Assembly (NCBI GenBank): GCA_027576995.1
Contig: JANBQC010000013.1
Coordinates: 1-64,000, forward strand
From: Dimargaris cristalligena
Lineage: Eukaryota; Kickxellomycota; Dimargaritomycetes; Dimargaritales; Dimargaritaceae
Direction of reading: 5' to 3'
DNA length: 64,000 nucleotides
The notes beneath the pieces are model-generated. The model had not been told where the DNA came from. It saw only the letters and a list, made by a program, of their open reading frames with translations, and made no database searches. Position numbers and translations under genes: made by a program. This document shows, in pieces, positions 54,054-64,000 of this stretch; position 1 is the first letter of the stretch; each line of letters starts with the position of its first letter.

Positions 54054-54735
54054 TACGATATTCAGCCGTGTAATCTCATTAGCAAACCTTCTTTTTGAGC
54101 AAGCTTTTACATGCATTTACAATTCTGGCTGGGGTCACTTATGTTGGCGGTTTTTGGATATTCCAGCCCGTCGTAGGAATCACCAACTATCTGAACTAAT
54201 GGGTTCCCCTATGTATTTTACCTTCTTTTTTTTTAAAAAAAAAATTCGCTGTCGGCGCGGATTTCTTCTCGTGTTCATTTACTTTATTTATCTACCGTAA
54301 ATACTATCCGATCGCTAGATCCATAAAAATATTTTTCGTTCCATTTTTTATTCATTGGTAGCTTATGCGATACGCTTCTCCTCGAGCTGATCGCGATCTT
54401 GACCTAGAAGCTTTGATAACTTGTAGGCAGTAGCATGGATCATTTTAAGAACGATTCCAAGGCAAAAATGTGCAGTTATGATTTGCGAGATGATATCTTC
54501 GCTGTTAAAGCCCATACTATAAGTATGCATAGGTAGAATAACCTCCTAATTCATTTTAACTATTGTAACAAAAGTAAATAGGTATACTGGGTTTAAGAAC
54601 AGCAATATATTATATGCGCAAAGAAAATCTGAATTAATTCTCTTAGACATGAAAGTCCCATGATCGAAAATGAATTTTGTAAAGCAACAAAATAATTATG
54701 AGAGTTATTTTAGTGGGGTAAATTTTTTTTAACCA
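54054..54735. other. AT-rich 3' flank of the ClC gene
   Basis: It contains a perfect T9/A9-10 palindromic stretch (54226-54244) and otherwise AT-rich sequence up to the tRNA. No coding exon is evident. Confidence 0.45.
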
Positions 54736-54817
54736 GTCACTTTGGCGGAGTGGTTAACGCGGTGGCCTGCTAAGCCATTTCCCTTTGGGAGCGCAGGTTC
54801 GAATCCTGCAGGTGACG
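54736..54817 (+). tRNA. tRNA-Ser (anticodon GCU)
   Basis: The acceptor stem GTCACTT pairs with AGGTGAC across seven positions, including one G-T pair. The D arm is in TGGCGGAGTGGTTAACGC, the class II form. The anticodon stem GTGGC/GCCAT encloses the loop CTGCTAA with GCT at 54769-54771. A long variable arm (CCC-TTT-GGG) is diagnostic of Ser, and the T arm contains GGTTCGAATCC. The 3' discriminator is G. No intron is present. A T-rich run follows, fitting a Pol III terminator (TTTCTTTTTC). Confidence 0.95.
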
Positions 54818-55599
54818 TTTCTTTTTCAATTCATCTTAAATTATGGTTGTTCAAAAAATGTTTACTATTTTGCCAGACTGCCCTTACCATTGACATATTC
54901 ATTTTTGTTTTTATCACGGAGTATGCGGCATAAACTTGCTAGTAACAACACTATAGCACCGGGATACCGATTAGTTTGAACCTGTTGCAGTTCAACCCAA
55001 TTTTAATTCGATAGACTTTAGTATATAGTATATCTCTTTCAAACACCGATGAATGACAACGGAGACTGGGTATTCTTTAGGCTATTTGAAAAATGCTAAA
55101 TGTTAATTGCGACCGACTCGCTTAATGACGGCCCCCCCCCCCCACAGAGAACTTACCAAACTACTGTTGAATATTACCTGCTTCCTACTGTTTGCAATAC
55201 TATACATAGTTTCCAGACGAATCGCTCAATTAATTGAACAGCAGGGCCTGCCAAATCACGGCGCCCAAAGTTGTGTATGTTCCTGAATGGATGAGACCAT
55301 CCTGCGGCAAGATACCTATTAGACTAATCAGCTACAAATGCAAAAATGATTTTGAATATTTTCAGAAGTATTATTAGCCATAGAAAATTGGGATATTTAT
55401 AATACATCTGGTCTGGTAAGGTAAGATATCGAAGCTCCCTCCTCAAAATGAATGCAACAGTACCTTCTTGGCGCCCTTGATCTTATTCGCTACATTTCAT
55501 TTCTCGCACCTTTTGGATTTCACATTGTATTACCCAACCGCGGATCCCTTCAGCCCTGCTCCTTATTCATCCGTCCCACCCCTCCCATTGCTGAACACC
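54818..55599. other. Spacer between the tRNA-Ser and DBR1 genes
   Basis: AT-rich, with a run of 12 C at about 55132-55143 and a CT-rich leader before the DBR1 ATG. No second tRNA was found. Confidence 0.45.
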
Positions 55600-58452
55600 A
55601 TGCCGCTTAATATTGCTGTGGTGGGCTGCTGCCATGGCGAATTGCCCAAGATCTACGAGCGTCTAGGCTCATGCCACGGCAAAATCAAGAGCAAGGTCGA
55701 TTTGCTTATTATTTGCGGCGACTTCCAAGCGATTCGCAACACCTATGACCTCGATTCCCTGGCGGTGCCCACGAAGTACCGTAAATTAGGTTACTTTGGC
55801 GAGTTCTACACGGGCAAACGTAAGGCCCGGGTGCCCACTATTTTTATCGGGGGGAACCACGAATCCAGCTCATTCATGACCGAACTCTACCTGGGCGGCT
55901 GGGTGTGTCCGGACATTTACTACATGGGTCATTCCGGGGTTGTCCAATTTAACGGGCTGCGCATCGGTGGGATTTCGGGGGTCTATTACGAGAGCGACTA
56001 TAACAAAGGCAAGTTTAATAGTCCCGATTGATTTGAACTCGGGAAATTCACTAATTCAATATGCTATGCGATGCCTTGCTTACTTGTCGGTAAGAATATT
56101 TTATTGAAAATCAGTGTCTAACTTACTTATCCATATATCCATTTACGTAAATGTTTAATGCGTGTCTATTGCAGGTCATTTTGAGTTGCCGCCTTATACG
56201 CACAGTTCTCTCCGTAGTGTTTATCATACTCGCCACTACGACTATCTGAAGCTAAAGCAAATCGAGCAACCGCTCGATATCTTCATCTCGCACGACTGGC
56301 CTCGCGGCATCGAACACCACGGCAATGTCAAGTCTCTTATAAAACGGAAACCATTTTTTAAGGATGAGGTGGGTTTATTGCCCATGTATTTTATACATTA
56401 ATTATTGATTTTTCCAACTTACTATTGGAGATACCAAGCGTGCTGATACCTGTTATAGACATCCCGAAACCTGCTTCGAGTCTCTCGACCCGCCAAGTCC
56501 ATTTCGCATCTCCAGCCTATTCCCCATCAAGTGTAATGGATACATCACCAAACCCACCTTTCTAACCAGCCTATATTAACTTACACTCCTTCCCCCACTC
56601 CCTTACATACAAAACCACAGATTAATACCAATACACTTGGAAACCCGGTCACCATTAAGCTACTTGATCACCTGCAGCCCAATCACTGGTTTTCCGGCCA
56701 TCTGCACGTTCGCTACCAAGTCAACTATAAGCACCCATTGGACCTAGAGCGGACTAAGGAGTTGCTCAATTACCAGATGGACCTGCCCGTTGACCCGAAT
56801 GATCCGGAAGCCTCGTCCCTCTTCATTGCCCCCGAACCCCTCGCTCAAGTCGAAACGAGTAATCCCGATGAAGTAGTCGTCAACCTGGATTCAGGCGACA
56901 GTGAACATGAGAGCGAGGGGGCCCTCCCGTCTGCCCAAACGCATTCATCCACTGAAGCAACTGCCACTACCCCTAAAGTTTTAACTAAAAATCCCGATGA
57001 GCTGGACATCGAAGTGTATATCACTAGTGACGACAGCGACACGGTGGCCCCATGGGCTGATTTCCCCCCCTCTGCACCGGCCAGCAAGGCCAATTTACCG
57101 ACCGCCCACTCCGGAGGATCGGTCCCGAACCCTGACGCCCTGGATATAAGTATGAGTTCGAGTGATAGTGAAGGGGAATTGGTGGGCGATAAGCGCAAGG
57201 GGCCAAAGCCCAGTAGCCAAGAGTCTTCCCCGAAACGCATGTTGCAGGGTAAAGCATCCCCGGGATCGGCCGTTCCTGAGACCAGCCAACCCACTGTTCT
57301 GCCCGATATGACCAATATTCGGAAATGGCCCCGACTGCGTTCGCCTACCAACTATACGGGGGTGACTAAATTTCTGGCCCTCGATAAATGTGGCGTGCGT
57401 CGTGAATATTTGGAAGTAAGTTTACGCCTCTTCTACCTATATGGTCCCATTCTTCACTCTCAAGTTTGCCCTATCTTCGTATTTTGGCATATTTTTTTTT
57501 AGGTTAGGGGTTAGAGATGATGCTGTTGAAGAATGGACAATATGGCAAAGTTAGAGCTTACCTTGGGAGCACTCTAATCCTCCCCCACCGTTCTACACAT
57601 GTTGGGCCATGGTAAAAGGGTGTATATATAATTCAGGGCAGTTCTTTTATTCAACTCACTCGTTCTTCATTCTCGCTATTCTGTATTTCCACTATTAGCT
57701 TATAGAACTCGATGATACTCCCGTCTCGAATGCGCTGAGACAAGCCCGGCTGAAAAATAAGCAAACGCCTGCGGTTTTTACCTACGATCCGGAATGGTTG
57801 GCTATTACTAGGGCCATGCAGCAGTACATGCCCACCGAGGTGTACGATACCAAAGACTACCCACCGAAAGATGAACTTAAAAAGTAAGTTGTCATCATAT
57901 CTTAGTATATAAGGCGGTCACCATTTTAATTAATAGCTAAACGTGTCCTTGTTGATATATATATATATATATATATTGCATATGTACAAAAACCACCTAC
58001 ATACCTCTGGTTTCCATTCGCTAATCACTTTGTTGAATACTTGTCCATTGTTTCAAATTTATATCTAAAGAGTGGTAGACCAGGAAATGGTATGGGTTTT
58101 CGATAACCTGATCAAGCCCAGTAAAAACCCTTACCCCCTCACAATTCCGCACAACTTCAAAATAACGGCACCCGTCTCTAATTTCCTACGGGGGCCCATG
58201 AAACGCACTCTGCAGGATAAGTTTAAAAGTGGCAATTGGGATAAGCGCAGTCCATCCCCCCCTCTACAAACGGAACCCATACCAGGTAATATACTATATA
58301 CTGTTTCAGGACTGGTTAATCGCTTTTTTTTTTTTTGCAATTTGCCATTTATGTTTTCCAACATATGATTGTATTCCAAAGGCAAAACGCAAAGAGCGGA
58401 GGCAGTGGCAGTATCGGTTTATAACCCTAGATGCGTTAATATCTATCTTTGA
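55600..58452 (+). CDS. DBR1: Lariat debranching enzyme
   Basis: Exons 55600-56008, 56175-56368, 56621-57415, 57699-57883 and 58071-58285, plus a short final exon whose position is uncertain (about 58382-58452). The protein is about 620 aa. Dbr1 hydrolyses the 2'-5' bond of excised intron lariats in the nucleus. Metallophosphoesterase motifs are all present: GCCHGEL near the start, CGDFQAIRN, FIGGNHESS, ISHDWPRG and FSGHLHVRY. KYRKLGYFGEFYTGKRKA and GGISGVYYESDYNKGHFELP are typical of the family. After the catalytic domain a long acidic insert contains three related NPD-hydrophobic-acidic blocks, followed by the conserved YDPEWLAITRAM and IPHNFKITAPV. The first intron uses a GC donor (AAAG then GCAAGT) rather than GT. 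The C-terminus could instead end at 58366 (read-through) or 58471 (other acceptor). Confidence 0.93.
57955..57976. repeat. (AT)n microsatellite in DBR1 intron 4
   Basis: Eleven AT units within the fourth DBR1 intron. Confidence 0.85.
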
Positions 58453-59589
58453 TATGGTGTGCTTAGTTTAGACAATCTGCCAGTCCAGGTGAACTCAAAC
58501 CGGGCTATTTCGTTGCAGAGATGCCTTCATATACTTTGGGTATACCCACTCGCCACTTTTCAACTTTCTAACAACTCACTACACTCCCATTACATTCCCT
58601 GTTGGTTCTTCCGACACTACCCTTAGGCGGCGGCGGATCGAGGCCGGTATATTTCAATGATAACCCCCAAACCGTCGGATTTTGCAATAAGTTGCAAATC
58701 CCCAATATGATCCAGGCTAGGTAAGCTCTCCCTGAATCCCTTAATAGTTTTTATTTTAGTCCTATATTGCTGGGTGTTGGAAAATATCCGGGGGTTTTTT
58801 AGCAGCATCCCATCTGTTCTCTCTAGCTATGCTATTTTACCCATGCTCACTATTCGTCGCAATTCTCACTACATGACATGGCTTCACGGCTAACACTTAT
58901 ACTATACAACGGAATGCTCAACTTGCTAAACCCTATGTACATAATTGCACAATCTCATTCTGCCTTTAACAAGCAAAACGGCTCTAAATATGGCCAAGAA
59001 AATCATCAAATGAGGTCAAATAGCTCGTCAAATCACCAGAATTGATTTACAATAACGTCTGCCCACCGTACTTTTATAAATATACCGCCTACTAATTCGG
59101 TTTTTATAAAAGTATTGCTCCGTGTGAGCGACCTTTTGGTTAGCAAAATTACCCAAATTATAAAGATACACTACTTATAGGGCGACATAGTCTCGTGCTA
59201 AGGCTGTAGGTGATAGCAATAACTGGAGTGTAATGGAGGTTTATCAAAATTAAATACGATATTATTAAGGGAAGACTGACATCTAACATAAACGGGCGGG
59301 CCGCGGCGTGTTCTACAATAATACAGTGGGGAGAGAGCATTTAAGATTATTGGCTTAAACCAAAAGCCGAAGGTCATTAAATAAAGTTTTGAATTGAAAA
59401 AACAGATACCAATTAGAGACAGGGTAATGGCTGTATAATACTCCGACGAAAATATCGTAACTAAGTTAAGTCCGTTCAATTGCCCAATGTACATAGTGGG
59501 CAGCCATCTCAAAAAAATTATGCTATACATTACAGAAATGGTTTCTATATCAAGAAACCAATGCAAAAGCAATGAAAGAAAGGGAGCCG
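58453..59589. other. Convergent 3' spacer (DBR1 / Rco1-type gene)
   Basis: 1.1 kb, AT-rich, tail-to-tail. A 124-codon minus-strand frame at 59198-59572 is rich in Tyr, Ile and Leu from AT-rich sequence and is judged non-coding. No RNA gene was recognised. Confidence 0.4.
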
Positions 59590-61777
59590 CTATGGGCGGT
59601 CTAATAAAAAGCCCAGCAGAGCTTTTTCACCTTTGACTCGCATGAGTTGTTGAATTGCAGCAATCGCCGAGGGATTCGGAGAGGGGCTGTTACATAGCGC
59701 AAGGGCGGCGGCTACATCTTTTTCGAAACAGGGTTTACTTAAACCATCCCGAGTAGAACTAATTACGGCAGGATTCGATGATAGTGGCTCGGAAACACAG
59801 CGAGGGGGCTTAGTGGAGTTGGCAAAAGCAGACGGATAGGTCGTAATCAGAGGTAAAAGAGGGTCTTTCACCCCCATTGTACCAGTCAAAGAAACGGGGG
59901 GACTCGCTTCGCCAGCTGGAGTGAGCGAACTCGGCGTGAGTAGGGTAGCGTAGGTGGCAGGGGAACAACGGGAGATGGTGGGTTCCGATTGGGCTTCTTG
60001 TAATAGAAAAGGCGAGTCCGGTTGGGATAGGTCAGGTTCAGCCTTGAGTATAGGTGACGGCAGTGGCTCGGACAGGGAGTTGGTATTCTGGGGGGCCTCT
60101 TGTAGTGCCGCCCTGATGAGGATTTGGATATCGTCTGCGATGGGGGGCGGCGGTGACGGGGAGGTATTTTCGAGACCTGTAGTTGGCTCCACGGTTAAGA
60201 GTCCGGGGGACATATTGGTAAGGTTTTGGGCGATTTCCGTCTGGAAGTAAGCAACATTACGTAGCCACTATTGCGATGATCGGGAAAACGGGGCCAATGA
60301 GTAGGTATAATAGAAAAGGGCGTAGGTAAGTCACTAATTCCTTCGACAACAGCCTGCGATAAATGATGACAACGGGCGCTCAGAGGATAGCTGTTTTAGG
60401 GGGTTCTAAAGATGGGCCATAGTGTCATTCGAATATTCCAGATCTCCCAAAGCCGTAACCGGAACTACAGTCGATATTAACAAACGAGTAACTAACCTCA
60501 GATTGTTCGGATGAAGGCGCTGGTGAACCCGATGGTATAGTTGATCGAATCCAATCATCGATTGAAATTTTACCACGTAATTGCTGGTGACGCTGTATCC
60601 GGGCACAAAACTGATGTTTAATGACACTAGCCGGCATTCGGTATGCTACATTGTGATTGCCGGTACGTCGGTGGATGTCCAGTTGGTAAGCTGTCCAGCC
60701 CAACCGACCATCGACGGGGTCAACGCGAGAGGGCATAGGAGGTAAGCGGTGCCGTTTGGCAAGTCGCTCAATAGCGTGCTGCTCAACTGATTCGTCATCC
60801 AATTCAACTTCGATTTGACCGAAGTTCCGAATAGCGGCGGGGTTAGCCCGCTCCACTACACAGGTGCGCTTCCATCTCCGTTCTTTGGGCTGGATGAGGA
60901 GCAGTAGGTACAGTGTGAAAATAACATAATAGAAAAGCGTCGTTAGTGATGATTTATGGGTGTAAAGGTATTTGTAAATTACAGGGGGTGAGGGAGTGGA
61001 ACACCATTGTCTTTTTTTTAAAAAAAAAAACACATTAAATAACACGCACATCCACTGCTGCCATATATCGGGCCAGTCGGTAGTGGGAAATGGAAGACAT
61101 ACCATGTCGTGTTGGGTGTGGATGGGGCACATCCATAATTTGCCGGGGGGTGGTGCATTAAGCATAGGGGGATTCGTGCAATTGAGGTGCCAGACAAGGT
61201 GACAATAGTCGCACTGGCAAAGACTGTCAGTGGGGCCACGGCCACCGCACTGGAAACATTTAGGCTCGCCAGCGGGTCGCCCATCCAGTGAATTCGATCC
61301 GATGGGTGGAAAAGAGTGATTGCTTCGTGTGCGTGGCGGGCGCAGTTTTGATACATCCCGGTATTCGCCATGGGGGCCTACGGCCACGCCTTGGAATTCA
61401 TGAATGAGTGTACTGGGGAGAGAGAATACCGTCGGGGACATAGTATCAAGCTGCTTTAGGAGTGGATCAAACAATGTGCTGGGCTTCCTGCTAAAGGAAT
61501 TCGAAACCGGCTTGGAACGACTAGGTGGAATAGCATTGGGTGTATTACGTCCAACCCGACACGAGTAACAGTACCAAGATTCGTCAGAGTTTCTAACGTC
61601 TGGTTCGCGTAGCGGTGGGTTGAGACACAATAAATGATATACTTTGGGACAGGCGTCGCAGCAAATGAAACGGCCTTCACCATGACACACCTCGCAAACC
61701 TCACGGATTCGCTTCACCGAGGCCCGATTTGATTTGCTTTTCTTAATGGGCTCGGGCTTGAGGGGTGGGCTATCCAT
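59590..61777 (-). CDS. PHD-finger protein of the Rco1/PHF12 type (Rpd3S histone deacetylase subunit)
   Basis: Three exons on the minus strand: 61777-61103, 60889-60497 and 60240-59590, all phase 0, encoding 572 aa. The PHD-MID-PHD order is that of Rco1/Cph1 and animal PHF12, which tether the Rpd3S/Sin3S deacetylase to transcribed chromatin. PHD1 is at residues 28-73 (CEVCHGEGRFICCDAC ... WYCYSC, Cys4-His-Cys3). An Arg/Ser/Pro linker with a partial MID-like segment follows. PHD2 begins CFQCGGRGPTDSLCQCDYCH and ends MCPIH. Exon 2 encodes RWKRTCVVERANPAAIRNFG, IEVELDDE and GNHNVAYRMPASVIKHQF, which resemble the Rco1 region after PHD2. The last exon is Pro/Ser-rich. Intron 1 (213 bp) has no in-frame stop. 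Naming as Rco1-type rests on domain order and is moderately sure. Confidence 0.85.
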
Positions 61778-64000
61778 GTTGATGAACGAATTATAGGGAC
61801 ATGCAGAAAATATCAGGTTGGGAGCGGCTAAATCATTTTCAGTATCAGAAGAATAACCACGAAGCGATGAATCAAGCTAAGAAAATGACCCGTGCGAGGG
61901 GATTCACAAGCACTCAACTGGCATCTTTAAGGAGAGGGGCCATGGTCACCTACAACAGTCAAGCAATAAGAAGGAATACTGGTGAATTGGTACCTACCTT
62001 GGGTTAGCCATATCCCCACTGGATGAATTGGAGGCACAGGCATTGACAGATGGTGGTTTAAGAAATCCATAGCGCTGGATAATCTGATGCGTCCATGAGT
62101 CGCTATCTTCCCCTGTACATAATTCAATGATGCGATGTTCATTGGGAGCCACTATCGACGGGGCAGCTTTGAGCCTGGTCATGGCGAAATGATGGTGGTT
62201 GATTGGAATTTGGGACCCGGTTTTGCTTAAAAGAGGTTGTTCTGGGAGGGCGGTCAATAAATAAATAAAGGATACGCCAAAGTCATAAAATGATGGTGCG
62301 TGACAAGAATTGGAGGCATAATACTAAGTTAAAAATGAATAAACATAAACTATAGAGAGTAAGGGCCTGGCTATCGGACCCGGGCCATGAAGGTTTACTT
62401 GTCAACAAGGAGTGGAGGCGCTCAACCCATGACCGCCACGACTGGGCTTGTAGCAATCCCTAGGGGTCGTTGGCCTGGGAAGTGGATCGGCAATTGTTGA
62501 GTGTTCTAACGGCCCATGCTGTTCGGAATAGAACGTGCAAGTAGCAAATGTAAGGCGGCGGTAAATTGAAACGAATACAAGACTAGTCTACGTACCATGA
62601 ACTCCTGGTGACTGAGGGTCAGTTTGACGAGTTGACTACGGGGAAATAGCCTCTCTACTACGGTTAAGTTGACACCACTATACAACCGACAAGGGGGAGA
62701 AAAGGTGGCTTGGGATGGGCTGCTAATGGACGTTGGCGCCGGGATGTCTAGGTAGTTGACGTCAAGGCGGGGGGGAGTGCGAGAGGAATGGGACCAGGTC
62801 GAGTAGGGGTCGGCTCAATATGACAAACGGACGAAACGAGGACGGACAACTGGCTCGATGCGCTAGGCACTAAGGTAAGAGTACAGGGGAGTTACGCAAA
62901 TGGCGCTTTCCCGGCTAGGAGTTTCGGTTAGCGATCAGAAGTCGGCGATGGATGGGCCACAAACGGATAGCTGGCGCAACGAGCTGAGTGGTAGGGACGA
63001 CGCTCACGGTAAAATTTTAGTGACGGGCCAGACGAGGATACGAGTACGCCAGGTATAAAACTTAAGAAAGAAGAGCAGTAGAAAGTTTAATATTTTTTAT
63101 AAAATAAGAAAGAGAAGGAAAGATACGGCGCGTTACGGGAGTGGTGGTAAAGATTACAGAGAGCAATATAAACCCTCAGGGAGTGTGGCTATAGTATATT
63201 GGTAGGAGAGATAACCACACCAATACACAACCACGATGGGGGGACGGGAAAAAAACCACTACTTCCACCATAACAGTATCGCACACCTCTCTGTGGATGA
63301 GGCTTGGAAACATAGGAGGAGGGCTTACACTTGCGCCTAAGACTCTGTATGATTGGGCTATGTCGCTCACCAAACCCGACTTAGTCGGCCCATTCTTATC
63401 TTTACGGAGTATCTCGGGAAAGACAGTAGCCGGTCTCGACTCTTAGGCAGCAAAACCCCGTTACCACTCAGACCGTATTCTCATTATAGCCTTACTTACT
63501 TGACCAAATAAGCCATTAAACAAACAAGAGCAGCTCTCTAGCAACGTACCCGTAGGCTTGAAGCGTGTATCAACATCAATGCAGGAATATATCACCATGC
63601 CAAATATGCCTAGCAGTAGTCTCGGAGATTCGACTTATGGCCTCCGTCCAATTCCATGGAAACAAGCCTTTCTAGCTGTTAAGCAGTGAAATTTATTATC
63701 GGTAGTGGGATGGCCATAACGCAAGTAGCAGGGACCAGGTGTATTCAGTGGTGTCGACAAAGTGGGGGGGTTAGGGTTCATTAAATATAATATGCGCCAA
63801 GGTAAATAAGCTATCAAGTAAGCGTTCTATGCTTAGTAAAGCAACTTACCTTATCGACTGAGTAGTGATGGAGTCGGCTATACCAGGTAATGAGCGGCGT
63901 TCCATAGATGGTATGCTGATTATAAGCAGGTGGGGAGGGGGGGTCTAGCCATACGAGATAAGTCGGGCGAGAGTGCCGTCGGGCCACGAGAACAAAGACT
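61778..64000. other. Purine-rich upstream flank of the Rco1-type gene
   Basis: About 2.2 kb to the window edge without a confident gene. From about 62690 onward much of the plus strand is G/A-rich, that is pyrimidine-rich in the sense direction of the PHD gene. A short frame at 61994-62257 is listed separately. A single TTAGGG occurs at 63772, not in an array. Confidence 0.45.
61994..62257 (-). CDS. Possible small exon or ORF upstream of the PHD gene
   Basis: A minus-strand frame of 87 codons starting MTALPEQPLLSKTGSQIPIN. It reads like ordinary protein (RIIELCTGEDSDSWTHQIIQ) and meets a good donor, AACCCAAG/GTAGGT, at its end. The PHD gene's frame is also open upstream of its ATG, back to an acceptor CATTTTCTTAG. 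However, the phases of donor (2) and acceptor (0) do not match, so I could not join them. It may be an alternative N-terminal exon, a separate small gene or chance. Confidence 0.25.
   Translation of the reverse strand: MTALPEQPLLSKTGSQIPINHHHFAMTRLKAAPSIVAPNEHRIIELCTGEDSDSWTHQIIQRYGFLKPPSVNACASNSSSGDMANPR

Noticed and set aside
54742..54933. Open frame of 63 codons over the tRNA
   Set aside because: It overlaps the tRNA-Ser exactly and has no independent coding signal.
59198..59572. 124-codon minus-strand frame, hydrophobic
   Set aside because: Composition is what AT-rich non-coding sequence would produce (Tyr, Ile, Leu, Phe), and it lies in a convergent 3' spacer.
63772..63777. TTAGGG, as in telomere repeats
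   Set aside because: A single unit, not an array, so no telomere.
1..64000. CRISPR arrays, operons and bacterial ribosome-binding sites
   Set aside because: None seen and none expected; spliceosomal introns and gene content show a eukaryotic nuclear genome.

Overview
The window is a gene-rich stretch of a fungal nuclear genome. Evidence: short introns with GTAAGT-like donors inside otherwise long GC-rich exons; a fungal Zn2Cys6 transcription factor; a fungalysin-type (M36) secreted peptidase; cytochrome c heme lyase; and a eukaryotic tRNA-Ser(GCU). The coexistence of TBCD, CCT7, URI1, GNL1 and an Rco1-type PHD protein, together with an unplaceable 7TM protein and long AT-rich spacers, suggests an early-diverging lineage (Zoopagomycota or Mucoromycota-like). 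That placement is inference.

Layout, 0-16 kb: a TBCD tubulin chaperone gene (-, six exons); a 7TM receptor-like gene (-); a gene-poor 3.3 kb; a four-exon circularly permuted GTPase of the GNL1 family (+); and CCT7, the eta subunit of the chaperonin (-). 16-27 kb: an unrecognised ~740 aa protein (+); protein phosphatase inhibitor 2 (-, four exons); ribosomal protein eL14 (+); and a CtIP/Sae2/Ctp1-type DNA-end resection factor (-). 27-34 kb: about 7 kb with no supportable gene, its right half pyrimidine-rich on the + strand, leading into a Zn2Cys6 transcription factor (+). 37-46 kb: glutamate decarboxylase (-), cytochrome c heme lyase (+, five exons, with a 10-N gap in an intron) and URI1 (+). 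46-54 kb: an M36 metallopeptidase (+), a mitochondrial PPR-like protein (-) and a ClC chloride transporter (+). 54-64 kb: tRNA-Ser, the lariat debranching enzyme DBR1 (+, with a GC-AG intron) and a PHD-MID-PHD Rco1-type protein (-), followed by a purine-rich flank without a supportable gene.

The genes are mostly single-copy housekeeping functions rather than one pathway. Three of them, however, belong to folding and assembly routes: TBCD and CCT7 both act on tubulin, and URI1 is a prefoldin-like assembly factor. DBR1 (RNA lariats), CtIP (DNA ends) and Rco1 (histone deacetylation) serve nucleic-acid metabolism.

The clearest structure not explained by genes is a family of four ~138-143 bp elements at 18-155 (or 191), 5956-6098, 29722-29859 and 42447-42584. 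They share imperfect terminal inverted repeats beginning TGGG and ending CCCA, TA flanks, and a conserved interior. They look like an uncatalogued MITE family. Exon boundaries below were derived by eye from splice signals, reading-frame phase and homology to remembered protein families; no search was run.
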